Below, in pieces: positions 1-8,577 of a DNA stretch of 64,000 bases; within the stretch, counting starts at the first letter, position 1; each line of letters opens with the position of its first letter. Source of the stretch: SZAS-79 sp965279075 (GTDB lineage Bacteria; Pseudomonadota; Gammaproteobacteria; Burkholderiales; SG8-39); NCBI GenBank assembly GCA_965279075.1, contig CBDIHI010000009.1, forward strand, positions 310,001 through 374,000. Reading direction: 5' to 3'. The notes beneath the pieces are model-generated. The model was not told where the DNA came from and did no database searches. It saw nothing but the letters and a program-made list of their open reading frames with translations. The position numbers were made by a program, and so were the translations under genes.

Positions 1-1077
1 GGGCCGCAGTGGTTGTCGGAACATATATTGAAGGGTAAGTGGGTACTTGCAGTCGCCGGCACCCATGGCAAGACAACAACTTCGGCCATGCTGGCCTGGA
101 TCCTGGAGCACGCGGGGGCCAACCCGGGATTCCTGATCGGGGGTGTGCCGCGAAATTTCCCGGTCTCGGCCCGCCTGACCGGGTCGCCCTCATTCGTGAT
201 CGAAGCGGACGAGTACGACACGGCATTTTTCGACAAGCGATCAAAGTTCGTCCATTATCGCCCCAGGACCGCGATCCTCAATAACCTCGAATTCGATCAT
301 GCGGACATCTTTCCGCAATTAGCTGATATTGAGCGTCAATTCCATCATTTGGTACGCATCGTGCCGGCATCGGGGCGATTGGTGGTGAACGGCAAGGATG
401 CAGCCTTGGGGCGCGTCCTCAAGAAGGGCGCATGGACCCCGGTCGACTTGTTCGGGGTGGAAGGGGGCTGGAGCGCCGGGCCGGCCGGTGCCGACGGCAG
501 TTTCGAGGTGTCGAATTCCGGCCGCGCGCTGGGCCGGATCCGTTGGGAACTGCAGGGGGAGCACAATCGCCTGAACGCGCTTGCAGCGATTGCTGCTGCG
601 GCACATGCGGGCGTCGAACCTTCGCGGGCGATCGAAGGCCTCGCCGGATTCAGCAGCGTAAAACGGCGCATGGAACTGCGGGGCACGGTGCGCGGCGTGT
701 CGGTCTACGACGACTTCGCCCACCACCCTACGGCCATCCGCACCACGCTCGAGGGCCTGCGCCGCAAAGTCGGCGATGCTCGCATCCTTGCGGTCCTCGA
801 ACCCCGCTCGAACACGATGAAACTCGGCGTGATGAAAGCGGCGCTGCCCGACAGCGTATCCGTCGCCGACAAGGTATTCGTATACAGCGCGAACCTCGGA
901 TGGGACCCGGCCGAGGTGTTCGCACCGCTCGGCGCGAAGGCCACCTGCCAGCAGGACCTCGACGCGCTCGTCGAGGCGGTAGCGATCGAGTCCCGCGCCA
1001 GCGACCAGGTGCTGGTGATGTCGAACGGCGGGTTCGGCGGTGTCCATGAGAAGCTTCTTGCCCGGCTGGCCCGGTGA
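1..1077 (+). CDS. mpl: UDP-N-acetylmuramate:L-Ala-gamma-D-Glu-meso-Dap ligase, 3' part (cut by window start)
   Basis: Mur-ligase family enzyme that reattaches recycled murein tripeptide to UDP-MurNAc in the cytoplasm. The reading frame is open from base 1, so the N-terminal Rossmann domain lies outside the window; 358 residues are visible. The ATP-binding loop GTHGKTTT lies near the start. EADEYDTAF and the NNLEFDHADIF segment that typifies Mpl and MurC follow. The C-terminal ligase domain contains YDDFAHHP and LEPRSNTMK. The EADEYDTAFFDKRSKFVHY stretch is characteristic of Mpl rather than MurC. The stop codon overlaps the GTG start of the next gene, so the two are translationally coupled. 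Function is confident from family motifs. Confidence 0.93.
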   Translation, partial: GPQWLSEHILKGKWVLAVAGTHGKTTTSAMLAWILEHAGANPGFLIGGVPRNFPVSARLTGSPSFVIEADEYDTAFFDKRSKFVHYRPRTAILNNLEFDHADIFPQLADIERQFHHLVRIVPASGRLVVNGKDAALGRVLKKGAWTPVDLFGVEGGWSAGPAGADGSFEVSNSGRALGRIRWELQGEHNRLNALAAIAAAAHAGVEPSRAIEGLAGFSSVKRRMELRGTVRGVSVYDDFAHHPTAIRTTLEGLRRKVGDARILAVLEPRSNTMKLGVMKAALPDSVSVADKVFVYSANLGWDPAEVFAPLGAKATCQQDLDALVEAVAIESRASDQVLVMSNGGFGGVHEKLLARLAR

Positions 1078-1643
1078 TCGTCTACCTGCACGGATTCAAC
1101 AGTTCGCCGACCTCGCACAAGTCGCGCACGATGGCCGCGTACATGGGGGAGAGGGGCCTGGGCGACCGGTTCGTGTGCCCTGCCCTGCCGCACCGGCCCG
1201 AACAGGCCGTCGAGATGATTGAGGCGCTGCTCGCCCCGCTCGACAAGCGCAAGGTCACGCTGGTGGGGAGTTCGCTCGGCGGGTTCTACGCGACCTGGAT
1301 GGCGGACAAGCACGAATGCCGGGCCATCCTGATCCAGCCGGCAGTGTTTCCGCACATCGGACTCCAAACCTACCTCGGCCCGCAGAAGAACCTATACACG
1401 GGGGCCGAATACGAACTGACCCGCGCCCACCTGGACGGGTGGCGGGCGTTGGTGGTCGAAAGCGTCGATCCGGAGCGCTACCTGCTGCTGCTGGAGACCG
1501 GCGACGAGGTGCTCGACTACCGTGACGCGGTCCGCAAATACGAGGGTGCGCGGATGGTGATTCGCGAGGGCGGCGACCACATGCTGCAGAGCTTTCCCGA
1601 GCACCTGCCGCGCATGCTGGCCTTCGCCGGCCTTACGCGCTGA
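1074..1643 (+). CDS. yqiA: YqiA/YcfP-type alpha/beta-hydrolase esterase
   Basis: Small alpha/beta-hydrolase of the UPF0227/YqiA esterase family, 189 residues, cytoplasmic. HGFNSSP near the N-terminus is the oxyanion region. GSSLGGFYA (about residue 64) is the nucleophile elbow, ETGDEVLDY carries the likely catalytic Asp, and EGGDHML carries the catalytic His. The GTG start overlaps the mpl TGA. The physiological substrate of the family is not established; E. coli YqiA hydrolyses acyl esters. Its last 11 bases overlap the 3' end of the convergent enolase-superfamily gene. Confidence 0.85.
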   Translation: MIVYLHGFNSSPTSHKSRTMAAYMGERGLGDRFVCPALPHRPEQAVEMIEALLAPLDKRKVTLVGSSLGGFYATWMADKHECRAILIQPAVFPHIGLQTYLGPQKNLYTGAEYELTRAHLDGWRALVVESVDPERYLLLLETGDEVLDYRDAVRKYEGARMVIREGGDHMLQSFPEHLPRMLAFAGLTR

Positions 1644-2778
1644 CCACCCTCCAGGGTTTGCCCTTCCCGCCGAGCGAGTAGCGGGCCACCGCCTTTTCGT
1701 CGAAGCCGAACCCGAGGCCCGGGCGGGTCGGCAGCTTCAGCATGCCGTCCTTGAACTCGAGCTGGCGGTCCACCAGCCGCCGGAAGTTCAGCACCTGGTC
1801 GTCGGTGAAGAACTCCACCATGCGCGCGTTCGGCGTCGAGGCCACCAGGTGCACGTGCAGGTCGTGGAACCAGTGCGGGCACACAGTGACCCCGTAGCTC
1901 GCCGCGGTGGCCGCAATGCGTCGCCACTCGGTGATGCCACCGCAGACTGCGGCATCGTGCTGCAGGATGGCTGCGCCGCCCTTTTCCATCAGTTCCTTGA
2001 AGTACCAGCGGCCAACGCCGATCTCGCCGGTCGCCACCGTGATCCTCGTCGCCCGTGCGAGCCGCGCGTGGCTGTCGATGTCGTCGGGGCCGAACGGCTC
2101 CTCGATCCAGTACGGGTCGTATTTCTCATAACGCTTCATGTGCTCCATCGCCGTCGGCAGGTCCTGCCAGGCGTTGTTCGCATCCAGCGTAAGCAGCACG
2201 TCGGGACCGATCGCTTCGCGCGCCGCCCGCACGCGCGCCTCCTCTTCGGCGGGGGACAGGCGCCCCACCTTCATCTTCACGGCCTTGAACCCCAGCTTTA
2301 CGTAGCCGGCCATTTCCGCGCCCAGTTTCTTCGGGGTCTTGCCGGCGAGGTAGTAGCCGCCCGACGCGTACGCCGGAACGGCGTCGGCGGCAAATCCGCC
2401 AAGGTAGCGGTGCAGCGGCAGCTTCACGCTGCGCGCATTGAGGTCCCAGAGGGCGGTGTCCAGGATGCTGATCGCGCGCATCACGGCGCCCGAGCGCCCC
2501 TGCAGCAGCGACTCCTGGAACATCTCCTGCCAGAGGCCCTCGGTGCGGGTCGGCTCCTGGCCGATCAGCTTCGGGGCCAGCAGTTCCTCGACCGCATGGG
2601 CGACGAGGGAGCCGGCCGACGATCCGGCATAGCAGAACCCCACGCCCTCCACGCCATCGGTGGAGCGCACTTTCACGAGGCCGTAGTCCCGTGCGCTTAC
2701 GGTACGGGTGGCGAAGGCGGTTACGTGATCGAGCGGCACGCGCGCGGTGCATACGGAAATCGAGGCAATCTTCGGCAT
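1633..2778 (-). CDS. mandelate racemase/muconate lactonizing enzyme family protein
   Basis: Enolase-superfamily enzyme of 381 residues from the ATG at 2778, which begins MPKIASISV. A longer open frame exists upstream but would run into the divergent gene. The TIM barrel carries a KMK (KxK) catalytic motif near residue 168. Metal ligands are the Asp in LDANNAW, the Glu in IEEPF and the Glu in ATGEIG, followed by a histidine-rich PHWFHDLH segment. This is the mandelate-racemase subgroup layout: Mg2+-assisted proton abstraction alpha to a carboxylate. Substrate cannot be read from sequence; acid-sugar dehydratase, racemase or cycloisomerase are all possible. It is an isolated catabolic-looking gene among housekeeping genes, and its stop overlaps the convergent yqiA. 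Confidence 0.85.
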   Translation of the reverse strand: MPKIASISVCTARVPLDHVTAFATRTVSARDYGLVKVRSTDGVEGVGFCYAGSSAGSLVAHAVEELLAPKLIGQEPTRTEGLWQEMFQESLLQGRSGAVMRAISILDTALWDLNARSVKLPLHRYLGGFAADAVPAYASGGYYLAGKTPKKLGAEMAGYVKLGFKAVKMKVGRLSPAEEEARVRAAREAIGPDVLLTLDANNAWQDLPTAMEHMKRYEKYDPYWIEEPFGPDDIDSHARLARATRITVATGEIGVGRWYFKELMEKGGAAILQHDAAVCGGITEWRRIAATAASYGVTVCPHWFHDLHVHLVASTPNARMVEFFTDDQVLNFRRLVDRQLEFKDGMLKLPTRPGLGFGFDEKAVARYSLGGKGKPWRVVSA

Positions 2779-2850
2779 GGAAACTTCTCCGGGCGGGGCG
2801 GGGGCGTTGGGGAACGGAAAAAGGATAACGCAAGCCGGCGTGCTCCCGCG

Positions 2851-2856
2851 TATCAT
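2851..2856 (+). promoter_or_regulatory. candidate -10 element (TATCAT) for the RNB-family gene
   Basis: TATCAT lies 26 bp before the ATG at 2882 in the short divergent gap between the enolase-superfamily gene and the RNB gene. No convincing -35 hexamer is visible, so this is only a plausible promoter. Confidence 0.25.
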
Positions 2857-2881
2857 GAGCGCCTTTTTTCGAATGCCAGCC

Positions 2882-4761
2882 ATGCATCTCCTATACGAGG
2901 AAGACGGCGACATCAAGGCGGGTACGGTGCTGTCGCCGGGCACGGCCTCGTACCAGATCGAGACGCCGCATGGTCGCCGCACCAAGGTGAAGGCCTCGCA
3001 CGTGGTGCTCTCGTTCGACGCGCCGGGCGCCGGGGAGCTGCTCGCCAGCGCGGGCGCCTACGCAGAGAAACTGGACGCGGATTTCCTGTGGCAGTGCGCG
3101 GGCCCGGCGGAGTTCAGCTTCAAGGACATCGCGCGGGAGTACGTGGGCCGCGAGCCCGACGCGGTGGAATCCGCCGGGGTGCTGCTGAAGCTGCATTCGG
3201 CGCCGATGTAATTTCTATCGTCGCGGCAAGGGCCGCTTCCAGGCGGCGCCGGAAGCCACGCTCAAGGCTGCGCTGGCAGGCATGGAAAAGCGGCGGTTGC
3301 AGGCCGAAAATGCCGCTGAGTTCACGGCGCAACTGGTGGGCCGGCAAGTTTCCCGAGGAGTTGCGGCTCATGCGCGACGAACTGCTGTACAAGCCAGACC
3401 GCAACCGGATCGAAGTGAAAGCCGTCGAGGCCGCCTGCAAGGAAACCGGCCTGACCCTGGCGCGGCTGCTCGAGCGGGCCGGTGCCCTGCCGCCGAGCCA
3501 GGACTACCACATCAACCGGTTCCTGTTCGAGCACTTCCCCAAAGGGACGGGGTTCCCGGCCCACGAGGCCCCGGCGCTGCCCGAAGGCCTGCCGCCGGCA
3601 GAGGCGCCGGTCTATTCGCTCGACGACGTGGGTACGACCGAGATCGACGATGCGTTCTCGGTGCAGAAGTCGGCGGAGGGCGGGTACAGGATCGGTGTCC
3701 ACATCGCGGCCCCTGCGCTGGGATTTCTGCCCGGATCCGCGCTCGACGCCATCGCAAGGGAACGGCTGTCGACGGTCTACATGCCGGGACAGAAGATCAC
3801 CATGCTGCCTTCCGACGTGATCGAGGGGTTCTCCCTTGATGCGGGCACCGAACGGCCCGCCCTGTCGATCTACTTCAACGTGGCGGCGGATTTTTCGATC
3901 CGAGGCCACCATTCCCGTGTCGAGCGCGTGAAAGTTGCCGGCAACCTGAGGCACGTCGATTACGCGGCGCTGAACGAGCTCCTCCCTGCCGGCGGCAAGG
4001 CCGGCCTTGAATACGAGGACGAGTTGGCCATTCTGTGGCAGTTCGCCAACGCCCTCGAGGCGAAGCGCGGCAAGCCGAGCGTGAACGCGGGCATGGTCGA
4101 CTACAACTTCAACGTCGACGGCGAGCGCATCAGCATCGTCCCGCGCAAGCGCGGCGCCCCGCTCGACAAGCTGGTGGCCGAACTGATGATCCTTGCCAAC
4201 TCGACCTGGGGCGGCTTCCTTGCCGAGCGGGACGTTGCGGCGCTCTATCGCGTGCAGTCTTCGGGCAAGGTGAGGATGAGCGTGCACGGCGAGGCGCACG
4301 ATGGACTCGGCGTGTCCTGTTACGCCTGGCTGAGTTCGCCGCTGCGCCGCTACATCGACCTCGTCAACCAGTGGCAGCTCGCCGCCAGCCTGTCCGGGAA
4401 GCGGGCGCCCTTCGCGCGCAACTCCGATACGCTGTTGTCGACGCTGCGCGCGTTCGAGGTGGTGTACGCGCGCTACGACGAGCACCAGCGCGACATGGAG
4501 CGCTACTGGTGCCTTCGCTGGCTGCAGCAGGAAGATGTGAAGACCTGCGAGGCGGCCGTGCTGCGCGAGGGCACGGTGCGCCTCGACGGCCTGCCCCTCG
4601 TGGTCCGGGTGCCCTCGCTCCCGGACCTTGCGCCGGGCCTGCGGGTACGGGTCGAGGTGGGCGAAATCGACCTGCTCGACAAGACGCTCGCATGCACCTG
4701 GCGCGAGACCCTCGGCCCGGTGGCCGGGGCCTCGGTGGAGGATGCGCAGGAGTCCCTGTAA
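2882..4761 (+). pseudogene. RNB-domain exoribonuclease (RNase II/R family) with two single-base frameshifts
   Basis: 3'-5' exoribonuclease family; full length would be about 625 residues. The N-terminal part (MHLLYEEDGDIKAG to KLHSAPM) runs in one frame to a TAA at 3209-3211. Removing one A restores YFYRRGKGRF in the next frame. That frame ends near 3338-3340, where removing one G from GGTGGGCC restores the join QLVAGKFPEEL into the third frame, which is open to 4761. The catalytic RNB domain is intact: DDVGTTEIDDAF (the metal-binding Asp cluster) and SSPLRRYIDLVNQWQL. Both lesions lengthen a short run by one base, so sequencing or assembly error is at least as likely as real decay. As written, no single frame encodes the whole enzyme. 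Confidence 0.8.
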
Positions 4762-4767
4762 TGGGCC

Positions 4768-4773
4768 TACAAT
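4768..4773 (+). promoter_or_regulatory. candidate -10 element (TACAAT) for the TonB-like gene
   Basis: TACAAT falls in the 39-bp gap between the RNB gene and the TonB-like gene, 28 bp before the TTG start. No good -35 is visible. Confidence 0.3.
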
Positions 4774-4800
4774 ACCGCGTCCCGGATTCCAGAGGCAGCT

Positions 4801-5737
4801 TTGTCGGCCGCTAGCGCGACAACCCTGATGCGCCTTCCGGCGCGCATGACCGCCTACCTGGGCGAGACCTGGGAGGGCATGGACCGGCAGTCCCGGCTGC
4901 TGAGCACGTGCGTCGGCGTCTCCCTCCTGCTGCACGCGGTCCTGCTCTCCATCCATTTCAAGCTTCCCGATGCGCTGCGCTTCGCTTCGACGCAGCCGCT
5001 CGAAGTGATCCTCGTCAACTCCAGGACGAAGGAGCGGCCGTCCAAGGCGCAGGCCCTCGCGCAGTCCAACCTCGACGGCGGCGGCAACACCGACCAGGAT
5101 CGCCGTGCGAAGACACCCATGCCCGTCACCAAGGCCGAGCAGGGCAGGGACCTCGCCGAAGCCCAGCGCCGCGTGAAGGAACTCGAGGCACAGCAGCAGC
5201 GGTTGCTCGCGGCGGCGAAGTCGACTGCGCCTGTCGCAGCGAGCGAGGCCCCGCGGCCGGCGCCTGCGGAGGAGGCCGCCACCCAGCCGACCGGGCGCGA
5301 CCTGCGCGAACTCGCGCTGGCCGCGATGAAGTTGCAGGCGCAGATCGACAAGCGCCAGGAGGAGTACCAGAAAAGGCCGCGCAAGCAGTTCATCGGGGCG
5401 AACGCCTCGGAATACCGCTTCGCGCAGTACGAGGAGGATTGGCGCAACAAGGTCGAGCGGGTCGGCACGCTCAACTACCCGGCCGAAGCGCGGGGCAAGA
5501 TCTACGGCAACCTGCGGCTGGAGGTCACCATCCGCCCGGACGGCAACATCGAGACGATACGGCTGGAGCGTTCCTCCGGGCTCAAGGTGCTGGGACGACG
5601 CCGCTTTCCGCATCGTGCGCATGGCCGCGCCCTATGGCGCCTTCCCGCCCGACATCCGCAAGGACACCGACCTGCTGATCATCACCCGCACCTGGTTTTT
5701 CGGGCAGGGCGACGCGGTGTGGACCAAGCGGGACTGA
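4801..5737 (+). pseudogene. TonB-family energy transducer-like protein with a C-terminal frameshift
   Basis: TonB-type protein that would couple inner-membrane proton motive force to outer-membrane transport. There is one N-terminal membrane helix (about residues 37-56), then a charged linker with a predicted coiled coil (KELEAQQQRLL). The start of the C-terminal TonB domain follows (NYPAEARGKIYGNLRLEV, RPDGNIETIRLERSSG). After GLKVL the frame shifts. Deleting one G from the GGG at 5592-5594 restores a C-terminus beginning DDAAFRIVRMAAPYGAF and ending at TGA 5735-5737. Translation without correction runs on out of frame to 5763. The TTG at 4801 has AGAGG upstream; an ATG at 4828 is the alternative start. 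No exbB/exbD is present in the window. Confidence 0.78.
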
Positions 5738-5741
5738 GCGC

Positions 5742-6545
5742 GTGCCCGACCGCTACGCGGTGATCGGCAACCCGGTCGCACACTCAAAGTCACCCTGGAT
5801 CCATGCGCGGTTCGCGCAGCAGACCGGAGAGGACATCGCTTACGAACCGATGCTTGCCCCGCTGGACGGCTTCGCGGCGACCGTGGCCGCGTTCCGTTCC
5901 GGCGGCGGCCGGGGATCCAACGTCACCCTTCCCTTCAAGGAGGAGGCCTTCGCGCTCTGCACGCACTTGTCGGATCGTGCCAAGGCCGCGGGGGCGGTCA
6001 ACACGCTGCTGTTTTCCAGCGAGGGCATCCGCGGCGACAACACCGACGGCTTGGGGCTGGTACGCGACATCGCAGTCAACCTCGGGTTCGCGGTCGCCGC
6101 GCGCAGGGTCCTGCTGGCCGGGGCGGGGGGGGCGGCGCGCGGCGTCCTGCTGCCGCTGCTCGGTGAGGGGCCGGCCTCGCTGGTGATCGCGAACCGCGAT
6201 GCGGCCAAGGCGCATGCGCTCGCGGCACGTTTTCCAGGGGTGACGGCGTGCGGGTACGCCGAACTGGCGGGGGAGCGGTTCGACCTCGTCGTCAACGCGA
6301 CGTCCGCCGGGCTGTCCGACGCGGCGCTGCCGCTGCCGCCCGGGCTGTTCACGGCAGGATCCCTTGCCTACGAGATGGTTTACGGGCGCGACACCGCGTT
6401 CATGCGCCAGGCGCGAGCCGACGGGGCCGGGCAGGTCGCCGACGGCGCAGGCATGCTGGTCGAGCAGGCGGCCGAGTCGTTTTCCCTTTGGCGAGGCGTG
6501 CGCCCGGAGACCGCCCCGGTGCTCGCGGCCCTGCGCGCCGGCTGA
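5742..6545 (+). CDS. aroE: shikimate dehydrogenase (NADP+)
   Basis: Reduces 3-dehydroshikimate to shikimate in aromatic amino acid synthesis. The 267 residues match the family length. The N-terminal substrate domain has NPVAHSKSPWIH and NVTLPFKEEAF (catalytic Lys). GDNTDGLG carries the catalytic Asp, and GAGGAARG is the NADP-binding loop. The C-terminus has GAGMLVEQAAESF. The GTG start lies 4 bp after the restored stop of the TonB-like gene, suggesting an operon through mtgA. Confidence 0.95.
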   Translation: MPDRYAVIGNPVAHSKSPWIHARFAQQTGEDIAYEPMLAPLDGFAATVAAFRSGGGRGSNVTLPFKEEAFALCTHLSDRAKAAGAVNTLLFSSEGIRGDNTDGLGLVRDIAVNLGFAVAARRVLLAGAGGAARGVLLPLLGEGPASLVIANRDAAKAHALAARFPGVTACGYAELAGERFDLVVNATSAGLSDAALPLPPGLFTAGSLAYEMVYGRDTAFMRQARADGAGQVADGAGMLVEQAAESFSLWRGVRPETAPVLAALRAG

Positions 6546-6551
6546 GGGCGG

Positions 6552-7256
6552 ATGCGATTCGCCATCGCAGCATGGAAAGCGTTCTGCTACGCACTGGGCG
6601 CGCTGGTGGTGGCCGTGATCCTCGTCCAGGGGTGGTTCTTCATGCATGTCCTGTGGTGGGCCGGCCACAATCCCGGGTCGACCGCGTTCATGGACGCGCG
6701 CCTCGCGACCGCGCAGCAGAAGGACCCCAAGGCCGCGTTGAAGTACCAGTGGGTGACCTACGAGCGAATCTCGGCCAACCTGAAGCGTGCCGTCGTCGCC
6801 GCGGAGGACGGAAAGTTCGTGGACCACGAGGGCTTTGACTGGGAGGGCATCCAGAAGGCGCTCGAGAAGAACGAGAAGAAGGGCAAGGTGGTGGCCGGGG
6901 GCTCGACCATCAGCCAGCAGCTTGCCAAGAACCTGCTGCTGTCGGGCAGCAGGTCGTGGATCCGCAAGGGCCAGGAGGCGGTCATCACCTGGATGATCGA
7001 ATCGACCATGGACAAGCGCCGTATCCTCGAGCTCTACCTGAACGTCGCGGAGTGGGGCAACGGCGTGTTCGGCGCAGAAGCGGCGGCGCGCCACTACTTC
7101 GGCATCCCTGCGGCGCAGTTGTCCGCGCAACAGGCGGCGTGGCTCGCCGCCATCCTGCCGGCGCCGCAGCGCTACGACCGCAATCGCGGGTCGGCGTGGA
7201 TCGCGAGGAAGGCCGAGATCATCTACGCGCGCATGCCCGGGGCGCAGATCCCCTGA
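6552..7256 (+). CDS. mtgA: monofunctional peptidoglycan glycosyltransferase
   Basis: GT51 transglycosylase that polymerises lipid II into glycan strands at the periplasmic face. The 234 residues match MtgA. An N-terminal membrane anchor is seen at about residues 10-30. AAEDGKFVDHEGFDW includes the catalytic Glu; GGSTISQQLAKNLLL and RKGQEAVITW are further GT51 motifs. There is no penicillin-binding transpeptidase domain. It follows aroE by 6 bp, the usual order in this group. Confidence 0.95.
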   Translation: MRFAIAAWKAFCYALGALVVAVILVQGWFFMHVLWWAGHNPGSTAFMDARLATAQQKDPKAALKYQWVTYERISANLKRAVVAAEDGKFVDHEGFDWEGIQKALEKNEKKGKVVAGGSTISQQLAKNLLLSGSRSWIRKGQEAVITWMIESTMDKRRILELYLNVAEWGNGVFGAEAAARHYFGIPAAQLSAQQAAWLAAILPAPQRYDRNRGSAWIARKAEIIYARMPGAQIP

Positions 7257-7317
7257 ATTTTGCGCCGGGCATCGCGGTCGGCTACCCTGTGCGGCAGCCG
7301 CCGAACGCGCCCATCCC

Positions 7318-8490
7318 ATGCTGAACCCAAAACAACTCTCCTGGCGCCTGTTCGGCTCCGTCGTCATGGTCATGGTGCTCGTATTCGGCGCCCTGATCTC
7401 GTCCTGGGTCGGCATGAACGCCGAGGAGGAGGGCAAGCAGGCCGTGTTCGAGGCTTCGAGCCTCGCGCGCGACGCGCTCGACGCGAAGGCACTTGCCGCC
7501 GAACTGTCCGCGGCCCAGTCCCTCTATGCGCTCGACGTCCTGCGTGGTTCGGCCGGCGCCGACCGCGACGCCTACCTGCAGGTGCTCGCGCAACTGAAGG
7601 AGCGGCTTGCCGGCTTCGACGAGGCCGCGCTGCCCCGGAACGAACGCGCCGCGCTGGGCTCCGCGCGGCGCGCCATGGAGCGTTTCCAGAGGCTCGACGC
7701 CGAGATCGACGCCACGCTTACCCGCGGGGCAAGGGAAGACAAGCTCGAGGCGGTGGCCTACATCGTCGACGGAGCGAACGCGCAGGTGCTGCATGCCTCG
7801 GACATGGTGCGCTCCCTCGCCGAGCTCGTGACCCGGCGCGCGCGGGAAGCCTCCGAGGCGGCGTCGATCGCGTCCTACCAGGCGCGCTTCCTGCTGATCG
7901 CGTTCGGCGGGTCGTCCCTGCTGCTGGCCCTGATCCTCGCCCGGGTCCTCGTCGAATCGATGGCCAAGCGCGCCGACCTGATGCAGCGCCTCGAGGAGTT
8001 GGCGCGCGTCGACGGCCTGACCGGCGTGGCCAACCGGCGGGTCTGGGACGAGGAGCTCGCGAGGGGGATGGAGCGCACCAGGCGCAACCGGCAGCATTGC
8101 ACCGTCGGCCTGATCGACCTCGACCACTTCAAGAAATACAACGATACCCACGGCCATCCCGAGGGCGATGCATTGCTGCGGACCGTGGCGCGGGCCCTGG
8201 CGGCGCAGTTGCGCGCAGGTGACCTGCTGGCGCGCTATGGAGGCGAGGAATTCACGGTCCTGCTGCACGAATGCGACGCCGCGCATGCGCGACAGCTTTT
8301 CGCCCGCCTGCACGACGTGATGCCTTCCGGGCAGACCTTTTCGGCCGGCATCTCCGACACCGACGGGGACGAGGATCCGCTGCTGGTGGTGGCGCGCGCC
8401 GACGCAGCCCTCTATCGCGCGAAGTCGGCCGGCCGCAACCGCACCGAGTGCGCGTCCCGGCCGCCGGCCACCGGAGCGGTACCCGCGTAG
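7318..8490 (+). CDS. membrane-anchored GGDEF diguanylate cyclase
   Basis: Makes c-di-GMP from two GTP. The 390 residues comprise an N-terminal membrane helix (about 12-32), a mostly helical periplasmic region, a second helix (about 196-216) and a GGDEF domain starting at VDGLTGVANRR. The active-site motif reads GGEEF (residues 308-312), an active variant. RAGD lies five residues before it and matches the RxxD inhibitory I-site, so product feedback inhibition is likely. The input signal is unknown; the periplasmic part looks like a four-helix sensor. It is not clearly in an operon: 61 bp separate it from mtgA. Confidence 0.9.
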   Translation: MLNPKQLSWRLFGSVVMVMVLVFGALISSWVGMNAEEEGKQAVFEASSLARDALDAKALAAELSAAQSLYALDVLRGSAGADRDAYLQVLAQLKERLAGFDEAALPRNERAALGSARRAMERFQRLDAEIDATLTRGAREDKLEAVAYIVDGANAQVLHASDMVRSLAELVTRRAREASEAASIASYQARFLLIAFGGSSLLLALILARVLVESMAKRADLMQRLEELARVDGLTGVANRRVWDEELARGMERTRRNRQHCTVGLIDLDHFKKYNDTHGHPEGDALLRTVARALAAQLRAGDLLARYGGEEFTVLLHECDAAHARQLFARLHDVMPSGQTFSAGISDTDGDEDPLLVVARADAALYRAKSAGRNRTECASRPPATGAVPA

Positions 8491-8535
8491 GCGCCGGCCC
8501 GCAGGATTGCGGTTTCGCGCCCGGCGCGCTTTCTC

Positions 8536-8541
8536 TACAAT
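8536..8541 (+). promoter_or_regulatory. candidate -10 element (TACAAT) for mgtE
   Basis: TACAAT lies 36 bp before the mgtE ATG in an 87-bp gap; the -35 region is weak (TTTCGC at 17-bp spacing). No M-box-like riboswitch structure is apparent in so short a leader. Confidence 0.3.
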
Positions 8542-8577
8542 GCCGGCACGTCCCCAACCGGCCGCAACGGCCCAGGC

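Noticed and set aside
8491..8577. M-box Mg2+ riboswitch before mgtE
   Set aside because: The gap is only 87 bp, with a likely -10 at 8536; a roughly 160-nt M-box would not fit and no matching pairing was seen.
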